Source: Blautia sp. (lineage in GTDB: Bacteria; Bacillota; Clostridia; Lachnospirales; Lachnospiraceae). Taken from it: a stretch of 14,384 nt of DNA. The stretch covers positions 1-14,384 of the forward strand of contig JAUUSJ010000108.1 of assembly GCA_030841965.1 (NCBI GenBank), given 5' to 3'. This document shows, piece by piece, positions 1 through 6,473 of the stretch (positions are counted from its first letter, which is position 1; every line of letters starts with the position of its first letter). A program made the translations under genes and the position numbers. The notes under the pieces were generated by a model. The model was not told the DNA's origin, made no database searches, and saw nothing but the letters and a program-made list of their open reading frames with translations.

Positions 1-19
1 AACCGCTCCACTCTCTATC

Positions 20-53
20 GTTTTTAGAGGACATATCTGCGGACTCTCTTCGC
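20..53 (+). repeat. Dispersed GGACTCTCTT repeat, copy A
   Basis: This 34-base segment matches the reverse complement of 14313-14346 at 29 of 34 positions by hand alignment, sharing GAGGACATAT and CGGACTCTCTT. After the core it diverges from the other copies, lacking the GCGTCTCCCTCCA extension. It lies 20 bases from the window edge, so the element may begin outside. Confidence 0.7.
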
Positions 54-206
54 TGGGTATTGGCGAAACTTTATAAAAAAATTCTTTTTAGAATGATAAT
101 TACTATATGATTTCGATGTGAGTTCTCCATTTTCTCCACTTTTTTATTTACATAAATTTTATGCTATTATCTTTATACAAAAAACTTGACTAGAGAAAAA
201 AAAGAA

Positions 207-288
207 AAAGTGCCAAAGGACAGAAAGAGAAAATAATTTATATCGAGGGGTAAATTAATTCTCTCGAGAAATCTGCCTTTGGCACTTT
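207..288 (-). terminator. Large hairpin, probable minus-strand terminator
   Basis: Positions 207-219 (AAAGTGCCAAAGG) are perfectly complementary to 276-288, and pairing continues as CAG/CTG after one bulged base. An inner stem joins 226-240 to 251-264 around a roughly 10-base loop. On the minus strand the outer stem is followed directly by a long T-rich run (complement of about 188-206), as expected of an intrinsic terminator reading leftwards. On the plus strand the T-run is short. No minus-strand gene is visible to its right, so it may end an untranslated RNA or serve the plus strand weakly. Confidence 0.5.
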
Positions 289-493
289 ATTATGAGGGGG
301 AGAGGATTCAAATATATGAAAAGCTCTTACAATGTTTAGTATACAGACGAAATGTGTCGAAAGTGTGTCTAAAAAATAAAATTTTTCTAAAAAAAATAGA
401 AAATTACTCTAAAAATATAGTAAACTAAAAAATAAAATTAGTTAACAAAAAAATACAACAGGACACCGCATCATAAGTAATATTGTTTTACCA

Positions 494-534
494 GTACATA
501 TCGATGGACTCTCTTTGCGTCTCCCTCCACACAC
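494..534 (+). repeat. Dispersed GGACTCTCTT repeat, copy B
   Basis: Positions 494-529 match the reverse complement of 14302-14337 at 32 of 36 positions, through the whole ACATAT, GGACTCTCTT and GCGTCTCCCTCCA core. It continues into CACAC and is partly repeated 61 bases downstream (568-595). Confidence 0.75.
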
Positions 535-567
535 CTGTTAAGACCGTTTTTGAGTCACCACCTACAA

Positions 568-595
568 GACTCTCTTCGCGTCTCCCTCCACACAC
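568..595 (+). repeat. Partial GGACTCTCTT repeat, copy C
   Basis: This repeats 508-534 with a single difference over 27 bases (ACTCTCTT, then C for T, then GCGTCTCCCTCCACACAC) at a 61-base offset. The following bases contain a short tandem duplication (605-626 and 629-650, each starting GTCAGTTTGT). ACACACT at 590-596 can pair with AGTGTGT at 619-625. The 491-650 block is therefore a compound repeat. Confidence 0.7.
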
Positions 596-810
596 TAAAA
601 TATCGTCAGTTTGTGTTGAGTGTGTATTGTCAGTTTGTCAGGAGTGTGTTAAAATGGTAACCATAGACAAAACTGTAAAGTAAATTTTTTTGCCATAAGC
701 TGTAATAAATTGGCTTATTGGAATTCATAGAGCAACTGTTTTTTGGAGGAAATCCATAAAGTAACTATTCTTGTGGAAAATATTGTTATGAAAACGGGAG
801 ATGGATACAA

Positions 811-3126
811 ATGCGTACAGAAATAGCACAAGTATTAAAAAAAGATATTGTAGATTTAATACAATATGGAGATTGTGATAATCCGCATGGTACATTGGGA
901 AGACATATTGTATCTGGTGGTCAGGTGATTAGTAGCTATCAGCCTCATGCCGAGAAAATGAGGGTGATTTTGGATAATGGGCTTGTCTATCCGATGGAGA
1001 CTGTGGAGAGAACAGATATGTTCTCGGTTTTTTTGCCGGTAAAGGATGAAGTCCCATATGAGATTGAGATGATATATAGTGATGGAACAGTTTGGAGAGG
1101 AAAAGATGCATATAGCTTTGAGCCACAGTTGTCAGATTTAGATATTTATTTATTTAATGAAGGAACTCACTATGAAATTTATCGAAAACTGGGAGCACAT
1201 CCGATGAAGATAGATGGAGTGAGCGGCGTTTATTTTGCTGTCTGGGCTCCAAATGCGAAGAGAGTCAGTGTCGTGGGCGATTTTAATATGTGGGATGGTC
1301 GAGTATCTCCGATGAGGAGATTAGAGCAGAGTGGAGTATTCGAGCTTTTCATGCCGGGAGTTCAGGTAGGTGATTTATATAAATTTGAGATAAAATCAAA
1401 ATTAGGCGAGATTTTTTTAAAGTCAGACCCGTATGCCAATATGGCGGAGGTACGCCCATGTACCGCTTCTGTTGTCGCAGACATCGAGGCATATAAGTGG
1501 ATGGATGAAAAATGGATGGAAAATCGCAAGAGGAATAATGGATTTGAGGGACCGATGTCAATCTATGAGGTTCATCCGGGCTCTTGGAGAAGAAAAGAAG
1601 AGGGAGAGAAGATGCTGACCTATCGAGAGATGGCTAAGGATTTGGTTTCGTACGTTGTCTCGATGGGATATACACATATAGAGCTTATGGGGATTATGGA
1701 GCATCCAGATGACGACTCATGGGGGTATAAGGTTACGGGATATTATGCTCCGACCTCACGCTATGGCTCACTTGAAGATTTTATGTACTTAGTGGATTGT
1801 TTTCACCGAGAGGGAATTGGCGTTATTATAGATTGGGTGCCTGGATATTTTGCGAGAGAAGAGCATGGATTAGTTAAGTTTGACGGAACCTGCCTTTATG
1901 AACATCAGAACCCGAATCGAGGTGGACAGGCTTTAAAGGAAGCATTAGTTTTTGATTATGGATGCAATGAAGTGAAGGATTTTCTGATTGGAAGTGCTCT
2001 ATTTTGGTTGAGGCAATGCCATATTGACGGATTGCGTGTGGATGCCGTATCATCTATGATATATTTTAATTCCGATAAAAATCATGGAAATTGGAATAGA
2101 AATGGATATGGAGAGAGTGACTCAGCAATCGAGTTTTTGAAGCATTTAAATTCCATTGTAAAACAGTACGGTGAGGGTGGATATACGATTGCCGAGGAGG
2201 AAACGGCGTGGAATGGAGTGAGTAGACCATCTTCAGAGGGAGGATTAGGCTTCGATTATAAATGGAATACAGGATGGGTTTATGATGTCTTACAGTATAT
2301 GGAAACAGATTTCTCCCACCGAAGAGAACAGCAAAATAAACTGACATTTGGTATGATGTATGCTTATACAGAGAAGTTTATTTTATCTATATCGCATGAA
2401 GAGGTCGCAACAGATAGAGGCTCTTTATTGGAGAGAATGCCAGGAGGATATTTTGACCGATTCGCCAATATGAGAGTGGCGTACGGATTCTTGTTTGGTC
2501 ATCCTGGAAAGAAGCTTCTTTTTATGGGACAAGATTTTATGCAGTGGGCGAAATGGGAGTTTGATAAGAGTATTGACTGGCATCTTTTGAAGAATGATAT
2601 TCACCAAAAATCTCAAACTTATGTAAAGGATTTGCTCTATCTGTATAAAAATCATCCAGCTTTTTATGAGCAGGATTATGAGCCGATAGGATTTGAGTGG
2701 ATGAACTGTACAGATGCTGAGAAGAATATTGTAAGTTTTGTGAGAAGAGCGAAGGATGGCAGAGAATGTCTGCTCTTTATCTGCAATTTCTCTTCCACGG
2801 ATAGAGTTGGTTTTCGAGTTGGAGTACCGAGAGAGGGTGTCTATGACATTATTTTAAATAGCGATGAGGAAAAATATGGCGGAGAGGGCTGCTATACGCA
2901 TGAGAGTATTTTTTCTCAGAAGATTTATTGGGATGGAAAGGAAGATTCCATTAAAGTAAATATTGCGACATTCTCAGTACTAATTCTACAGTATAGTGAA
3001 AATCCTGTTTTAGAGGAGGAAGAATTGGAGGAGAAAGAGTTCGAGGAAATGGAGTTATATTTGGATTCAGACTTAGATTCAGACTTGGATTCGTGCTTAG
3101 ATTCAGATTTAGATTCAATAGAATGA
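811..3126 (+). CDS. glgB: Divergent 1,4-alpha-glucan branching enzyme homologue
   Basis: A 771-residue GH13 protein of the GlgB type, whose family makes alpha-1,6 branches in glycogen in the cytoplasm. An N-terminal beta domain (about 20-110) is followed by a CBM48 module (about 125-215, with FAVWAPNA and VVGDFN), the catalytic barrel (about 250-610) and a C-terminal beta domain (about 640-735). The family signatures WGYK, DWVPG (341-345), FDGTCLYEH, LRVDAVSSM (nucleophile Asp411), AEEE (461-464) and DWHLL are present. Two positions normally invariant in branching enzymes differ: the His of DWVPGHF is Tyr346, and the Asp of SHDEV is Glu530. NEF is QDF. The protein ends in an acidic tail (about 735-771) with five LDSD-like units. 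The start follows GGGAG by 10 bases. Fold membership is secure; branching activity is doubtful. Confidence 0.9.
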   Translation: MRTEIAQVLKKDIVDLIQYGDCDNPHGTLGRHIVSGGQVISSYQPHAEKMRVILDNGLVYPMETVERTDMFSVFLPVKDEVPYEIEMIYSDGTVWRGKDAYSFEPQLSDLDIYLFNEGTHYEIYRKLGAHPMKIDGVSGVYFAVWAPNAKRVSVVGDFNMWDGRVSPMRRLEQSGVFELFMPGVQVGDLYKFEIKSKLGEIFLKSDPYANMAEVRPCTASVVADIEAYKWMDEKWMENRKRNNGFEGPMSIYEVHPGSWRRKEEGEKMLTYREMAKDLVSYVVSMGYTHIELMGIMEHPDDDSWGYKVTGYYAPTSRYGSLEDFMYLVDCFHREGIGVIIDWVPGYFAREEHGLVKFDGTCLYEHQNPNRGGQALKEALVFDYGCNEVKDFLIGSALFWLRQCHIDGLRVDAVSSMIYFNSDKNHGNWNRNGYGESDSAIEFLKHLNSIVKQYGEGGYTIAEEETAWNGVSRPSSEGGLGFDYKWNTGWVYDVLQYMETDFSHRREQQNKLTFGMMYAYTEKFILSISHEEVATDRGSLLERMPGGYFDRFANMRVAYGFLFGHPGKKLLFMGQDFMQWAKWEFDKSIDWHLLKNDIHQKSQTYVKDLLYLYKNHPAFYEQDYEPIGFEWMNCTDAEKNIVSFVRRAKDGRECLLFICNFSSTDRVGFRVGVPREGVYDIILNSDEEKYGGEGCYTHESIFSQKIYWDGKEDSIKVNIATFSVLILQYSENPVLEEEELEEKEFEEMELYLDSDLDSDLDSCLDSDLDSIE
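3061..3120 (+). repeat. Five 12-bp tandem repeats encoding (LDSD)5
   Basis: Five consecutive 12-base units of the form TTRGATTCAGAY encode LDSD, LDSD, LDSC, LDSD and LDSI at residues 751-770 of the GlgB-like protein. They lie just before the stop codon and abut a dispersed hairpin repeat that starts at 3117. Such tracts can change copy number by slippage without shifting frame. Confidence 0.9.
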
Positions 3127-3163
3127 GAATTGCGGGAGCACATTGTGCGGAGCAATTCGGTAT
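3117..3163 (+). repeat. Dispersed hairpin repeat, copy 1
   Basis: This 47-base element is identical to 6130-6176. It folds as GAATTGC pairing with GCAATTC, an internal loop (GGGA/GGA), then GCAC pairing with GTGC around ATT. It begins inside the last codons of glgB and supplies the TGA stop (3124-3126). It ends 36 bases before the HIT gene. No T-run follows, so it is not an ordinary terminator. Confidence 0.92.
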
Positions 3164-3198
3164 TATCATATCATAAAATTAAAAAAGGAGAGAGTAAA

Positions 3199-3612
3199 AT
3201 GAGTGATTGTATTTTTTGTAAAATTTCAAAGGGAGAAATCCCATCCACAACTTTATATGAGGACGACGATTTTAGAGTAATTTTTGATTTGGGACCAGCC
3301 TCCAAGGGACATGCTCTTATTTTACCTAAGAAGCATTTTGATGATGTATTTTCCATGGATGAAGATACTGCCTCAAAGATTTTTGTGGTGGCTACGAAAG
3401 TAGCGAAGGCGATGAAGGAAGTATTGGATTTTGACGGAATGAATATTGTGCAGAATAATGGAACAATTGCTGGGCAGACCGTATTTCATTTCCATATGCA
3501 TTTGATTCCTAGGTATGAGGGAGATATCGTGAATATCGGATGGATTCCGGGAAAGGCAGATAAAAAAGTCTTGGAGGAGCTTTCTGAGGAGATTTCAAAG
3601 GTTCTTCAATAG
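3199..3612 (+). CDS. HIT-family nucleotide hydrolase
   Basis: A 137-residue histidine-triad protein of the HinT/Hit type, a family of cytoplasmic hydrolases and transferases acting on nucleoside phosphoramidates or dinucleotides. The triad is His97-x-His99-x-His101 in HFHMHLIPR. N-terminal CIFCK (Cys4 and Cys7) is the zinc-binding half seen in bacterial members. The start chosen is ATG 3199, preceded by AAAGGAG with good spacing, and it gives the usual family N-terminus MSDCIFCKI. A longer frame opens at TTG 3130, but its first residues are the translated hairpin repeat and it has no ribosome binding site. The gene lies 72 bases after the glgB stop and 15 bases before the flavin-reductase gene, so cotranscription is likely. 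The substrate cannot be told from sequence. Confidence 0.93.
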   Translation: MSDCIFCKISKGEIPSTTLYEDDDFRVIFDLGPASKGHALILPKKHFDDVFSMDEDTASKIFVVATKVAKAMKEVLDFDGMNIVQNNGTIAGQTVFHFHMHLIPRYEGDIVNIGWIPGKADKKVLEELSEEISKVLQ

Positions 3613-3627
3613 AGTGAGGTCTAGAAA

Positions 3628-4224
3628 ATGAAGCAAAAACAGAGCTTTAAGCCGGGAAATATGCTCTATCCGCTGCCAGCGGTGATGGTAAGTTGTCAAA
3701 GAGAAGAGGAAAAGCCGAATATTATTACAGTTGCATGGGCGGGGACGGTCTGCACGAACCCGCCGATGCTGTCAATCTCGGTTAGACCAGAGAGATATTC
3801 CTACGATATCATAAGACAGACGGGAGAGTTTGTCGTTAATCTCACTACGAAAAAGCTTGCGAGAGTGACGGATTACTGTGGAGTCAAGTCGGGAAGAGAT
3901 GTGGATAAGTTTAAGGAGATGCGGCTGACTCCGATGGAGAGTGAGCATATTAAGGCTCCTGGAATTTTAGAATGTCCTGTGAATATTGAATGTAAGGTGA
4001 GAGAAGTATTAGAACTCGGCTCCCACCATATGTTTCTCGCTGATGTCGTCGGTGTCCAGGTGGATGCAGAACTTTTGGATGAAAGCGGGAAGTTTTGGTT
4101 AAATAAGGCGAATTTATTGACTTATTCCCATGGCAATTATTTTGCATTAGGAGAACAATTGGGAAGTTTTGGATATTCTGTCAAGAAAAAGAAAAATAAA
4201 AAGGGCAAAAAAAGGACAAAATAA
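3628..4224 (+). CDS. Flavin reductase-like FMN-binding protein
   Basis: A 198-residue protein with a single flavin-reductase-like (split-barrel FMN-binding) domain over about residues 8-170. The family fingerprints are PLPAVMVSC near the N-terminus, NIITVAWAGTVCTNPP, LSISVRPERYSY and EFVVNL. The conserved ending HGNYFALGEQLGSFGYS is typical of the clostridial clade. Members bind FMN and reduce it or related substrates with NAD(P)H; the partner of this clade is unknown. The last 15 or so residues are almost all lysine, arginine and asparagine (KKKKNKKGKKRTK), a basic tail outside the domain. The start ATG lies 15 bases after the HIT stop with GTGAGG upstream. No terminator directly follows; the first strong one downstream is at 4381-4415. 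Confidence 0.88.
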   Translation: MKQKQSFKPGNMLYPLPAVMVSCQREEEKPNIITVAWAGTVCTNPPMLSISVRPERYSYDIIRQTGEFVVNLTTKKLARVTDYCGVKSGRDVDKFKEMRLTPMESEHIKAPGILECPVNIECKVREVLELGSHHMFLADVVGVQVDAELLDESGKFWLNKANLLTYSHGNYFALGEQLGSFGYSVKKKKNKKGKKRTK

Positions 4225-4260
4225 TGATGTAATATTTTTTTAACATTTACAATAAAACTA

Positions 4261-4288
4261 TTGACAAATATTAAAATTATGTTACAAT
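4261..4288 (+). promoter_or_regulatory. Strong sigma-A-type promoter
   Basis: A perfect TTGACA (4261-4266) is followed after 16 bases by TACAAT (4283-4288) in an A/T-rich context. Predicted transcription starts near 4295 and would run into the structured segment that ends at the 4381-4415 terminator, so this promoter appears to drive a short RNA rather than murA. Confidence 0.75.
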
Positions 4289-4294
4289 ATAAAC

Positions 4295-4415
4295 AGTTCT
4301 TAGATGATTTTAAGAATGGTTAAAAGCCCTTTCATATTATTTTTAATAATATTTCCCATATCAACTATTATTGTTGAGAAAAACAGATGTATGTATAGAT
4401 ACGTCTGTTTTTTTT
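4295..4415 (+). ncRNA. Candidate small structured RNA (or attenuated leader)
   Basis: Between a good promoter and a terminator lies about 120 bases with no plausible ORF. Four consecutive hairpins can be drawn: TTCTTA/TAAGAA (4297-4302 with 4311-4316), ATATTATT/AATAATAT (4334-4341 with 4345-4352), TCAAC/GTTGA (4361-4365 with 4373-4377), and the 11-bp terminator stem. I do not recognise a known riboswitch, 6S, SRP or tmRNA signature. It could be an independent sRNA. It could also be a premature-termination leader for murA, although murA has its own promoter 200 bases downstream. Confidence 0.45.
4381..4415 (+). terminator. Intrinsic terminator upstream of murA region
   Basis: An 11-bp stem (4381-4391 with 4400-4410, one T-G pair) with an 8-base loop ends in eight T residues (4408-4415). 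It terminates the short RNA from the 4261 promoter and probably readthrough from the glgB-HIT-flavin reductase operon. Confidence 0.88.
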
Positions 4416-4832
4416 GTGGAATAAGATGATGATATTGTAGGAGCTAATTCAAAGCATAATGGAGTTTTATTTCGTGTCTTTTATGCTGGCGAATATGTTA
4501 ATTTATTTTTACAAAAGAGTCCTAAATAAAAATAGGACAAACTTAAGTTCGTGTTGCAAAGTCTGGAATTTTGAGTTAAAATAGGACGGAAATTTGAAGA
4601 AATTTATAATTTACAAATGCTAAATATATGATATAATAAAATATGAGTCCGCATAAAAGAGGCAGATTATGTAAAAAAGTCGATATTTTTAGGAGTTTTG
4701 TATTTATTTTGAGATGATGCAGATACGAAGGATAGTTTCGGCGAGTAGAATTGGAAGTAATGATGGTAATAAGGGGATGGAGAAAATCCTCTCTAATCAG
4801 GTTATGAAAAATAATGTTTATAGAGGTGTAAG
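4416..4832 (+). other. murA upstream region
   Basis: No confident gene lies here. It contains a hairpin AGCATAA/TTATGCT (4453-4459 with 4481-4487) and a stem GTCCTA/TAGGAC (4519-4524 with 4533-4538). A direct repeat AAAATAGGAC occurs at 4529-4538 and 4578-4587, so GTCCTA could pair with either copy. The murA promoter is at 4610-4637 and a roughly 190-base leader follows. A 44-codon frame (4714-4848) overlaps the murA start, but its ribosome binding site is weak. Confidence 0.5.
4610..4637 (+). promoter_or_regulatory. Probable murA promoter
   Basis: TTTACA (4610-4615), a 16-base spacer and a consensus TATAAT (4632-4637) make a good sigma-A-type promoter. The predicted start near 4644 gives a leader of about 190 bases before murA. 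Confidence 0.75.
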
Positions 4833-6131
4833 ATGGATCAGTATATAATAAAAGGTGGTAATCCATTAGTTGGAGAAGTAGTAATTGGTGGTGCTAAGAA
4901 TGCAGCATTAGGTATTTTAGCAGCAGCGATTATGACAGATGGAGAATGTCATATTGATAATGTACCAAAGGTAAATGATACGGATATTTTATTGAAAGCG
5001 ATGGAAGGAATTGGAGCTAAAGTCGTCGAAAAGGGACCAAATGAAGTGATTATCAGTGGAAAAGATATCGATGGCAGCGGAGACTTATGTGTGGACAATA
5101 AGTATATTCGAAGAATGAGAGCATCTTATTATCTAGTTGGAGCCTTGCTTGGTAAGTATAAGAAAGCGAAAGTTGCTCTTCCAGGAGGATGTAATATTGG
5201 CGCTCGTCCGATTGACCAGCATATCAAGGGCTTTAAGAAGCTTGGAGCGAAGGTTGATATTGAGGGCGGTATGATTATCGCAAAGGCTGATAATTTAAGA
5301 GGAGCAAAGATTACATTCGATGTCGTGAGTGTTGGAGCGACGATTAATGTCATGATGGCCGCTGCATTGGCTGAGGGAGATACGATTCTTGAGAATGCTG
5401 CGAGAGAGCCACATGTCGTGGATGTCGCCAACTTCTTAAATCGAATGGGCGCAGATATTCGTAATGCCGGTACTGAGACAATCCGTATCAAAGGTGTGAA
5501 GCGTTTTACAAAAGATATTGATTATTCTATTATTCCAGACCAGATTGAGGCTGGAACTTTTATGGTAGCAGCCGCCGCCACAAAAGGTGATGTAGTAGTG
5601 AAGAATGTAATTCCAGCACATTTGCATGTTATTTCCTCTAAACTAATTGATATGGGTGCGGAGATTATAGAGTCTGATGATGAAGTTCGTGTTATCGCAA
5701 AGAACCGACTAAAAGCAGTAGATATCAAGACGCAGCCTTATCCTGGTTTTCCTACAGATATGCAGCCGCAGTTGGCAGTTGCCATGGCGCTGGCAGAAGG
5801 GACAAGCCGAGTGACGGAGGATATTTTTGAGAATCGTTTTATCTATGCAGACGAGCTCATTAAAATGGGAGCTAAGATTCGTGTAGAGAGAAGTTCCGCT
5901 CTGATTTCTGGAGTGGAGAAGTTTTCAGGTTCTGTTGTTATTACACCAGATTTACGAGCAGGAGCGGCACTTGTTATTGCAGGTCTTGCTGCGGAGGGTA
6001 ATACTACAGTGGAGGACATCGTCTATATTCAGAGAGGATATGAGCGTTTTGACGAGAAAATCAGAGGTCTCGGCGGAATGATTGAATTAGTAGACAGTGA
6101 GAATCCAAACAAAGTATACCGTGTATCTTAA
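4833..6131 (+). CDS. murA: UDP-N-acetylglucosamine 1-carboxyvinyltransferase
   Basis: A 432-residue EPSP-synthase-family protein that transfers enolpyruvate from PEP to UDP-GlcNAc, the first committed cytoplasmic step of peptidoglycan synthesis. The substrate loop GGAKNAA lies near residues 19-25. The active-site loop has the Cys (Cys120 in LPGGCNIGARP), the residue alkylated by fosfomycin. PGFPTDMQPQ, ENRF and PDLRAGAAL are also in place. Length is normal for the family (about 420-435). The start follows AGAGGTG by a few bases. Clostridia often carry two MurA paralogues; this window cannot show which this is. Its TAA stop overlaps the first bases of hairpin repeat copy 2, and a perfect palindromic stem follows at 6181. 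Confidence 0.96.
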   Translation: MDQYIIKGGNPLVGEVVIGGAKNAALGILAAAIMTDGECHIDNVPKVNDTDILLKAMEGIGAKVVEKGPNEVIISGKDIDGSGDLCVDNKYIRRMRASYYLVGALLGKYKKAKVALPGGCNIGARPIDQHIKGFKKLGAKVDIEGGMIIAKADNLRGAKITFDVVSVGATINVMMAAALAEGDTILENAAREPHVVDVANFLNRMGADIRNAGTETIRIKGVKRFTKDIDYSIIPDQIEAGTFMVAAAATKGDVVVKNVIPAHLHVISSKLIDMGAEIIESDDEVRVIAKNRLKAVDIKTQPYPGFPTDMQPQLAVAMALAEGTSRVTEDIFENRFIYADELIKMGAKIRVERSSALISGVEKFSGSVVITPDLRAGAALVIAGLAAEGNTTVEDIVYIQRGYERFDEKIRGLGGMIELVDSENPNKVYRVS

Positions 6132-6176
6132 TAGAATGAGAATTGCGGGAGCACATTGTGCGGAGCAATTCGGTAT
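6130..6176 (+). repeat. Dispersed hairpin repeat, copy 2
   Basis: It is identical over 47 bases to 3117-3163. Its first bases overlap the murA TAA stop (6129-6131), and it carries further stops in other frames (TAG, TGA). The same nested stem (GAATTGC/GCAATTC, GCAC/GTGC) forms. In this copy the MREHIVRSN frame closes a few codons later at a TAG near 6179. Confidence 0.92.
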
Positions 6177-6180
6177 CATA

Positions 6181-6204
6181 GGGGTCAAAAGACCTTTTGA
6201 CCCC
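6181..6204 (+). terminator. Perfect 10-bp palindromic hairpin after murA
   Basis: GGGGTCAAAA (6181-6190) and TTTTGACCCC (6195-6204) pair perfectly around a GACC loop, five bases after hairpin repeat copy 2. No T-run follows the stem, so termination is only probable. It could act in both directions or be part of the repeat element. Confidence 0.55.
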
Positions 6205-6251
6205 AACATCATAAAATATAAAGTCTGATATTTTCAGGTGGTTTAATATCA

Positions 6252-6351
6252 CTCTTATTCAGAGCAGTGGAGGGGAAAGGCCCTGTGAAGCTGCGGCAAC
6301 CCCATCATTTGGAAGGTGCCAACCTGAGCGACGAATGTCGAGCAATAAGAG
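6252..6351 (+). promoter_or_regulatory. SAM-I (S-box) riboswitch aptamer
   Basis: The closing stem P1 pairs CTCTTATT (6252-6259) with AATAAGAG (6344-6351). Inside are the S-box landmarks AGAG, GGAGGG-like, GGCCC, TGAAGC, CGGCAACC and AAGGTGCCAA, in the right order and spacing. These form the S-adenosylmethionine-binding core. When SAM is abundant the aptamer is expected to favour the downstream terminator and lower metK expression. Confidence 0.96.
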
Positions 6352-6393
6352 GATTTGAAAAAGATTTCAAGTCCGAGCAATCGGACTTTTCTT
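6351..6393 (+). terminator. Riboswitch expression platform
   Basis: The terminator stem is AAGTCCGA (6369-6376) with TCGGACTT (6381-6388) around GCAA, followed by a T-rich run. A competing 10-bp antiterminator pairs 6351-6360 with 6365-6374 (one T-G pair). It shares bases with the terminator's left arm, so the two are mutually exclusive. The antiterminator's 5' edge touches the last base of P1. Confidence 0.88.
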
Positions 6394-6473
6394 TATATAT
6401 AGAAATTGCTCTCAATTGATAAGAGAGAGCATAATGGAAAAACAGTTGTTAAGAAAAAGAAAGGAAGATGATT

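Larger units (their letters stand above)
1..810. other. Gene-poor intergenic region with repeats
   Basis: I see no convincing protein gene here. The stretch holds a large hairpin (207-288), a strong Shine-Dalgarno-like run (296-305) followed only by a seven-residue ORF (316-339), a very A/T-rich segment (about 360-460) and a cluster of short direct and inverted repeats (491-650). An open frame at 483-683 runs straight through the repeats, has no ribosome binding site and looks spurious. I could not identify a clear promoter for glgB; a small hairpin (695-700 pairing with 713-718) lies in its leader. Confidence 0.6.

Noticed and set aside
316..339. Seven-residue ORF after a strong GGGGGAGAGG ribosome-site-like run
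   Set aside because: It is too short to call a gene. The purine run may be chance or a remnant of a lost gene, and no downstream coding follows.
483..683. 66-codon open frame ahead of glgB
   Set aside because: It runs through the compound repeat, has no ribosome binding site and a composition (Ser, Val, Cys, Pro) that simply reflects the repeats.
2925..3155. Minus-strand frame starting MLRTMCSRNSHSI, also seen at 6061-6252
   Set aside because: The shared start is just the reverse translation of the hairpin repeat, not a shared protein.
5129..5491. 120-codon minus-strand frame within murA, and similar antisense frames in metK, coaBC and glgB
   Set aside because: They lie opposite strongly conserved genes, lack ribosome binding sites and show no family features; they are shadows of the coding strand.
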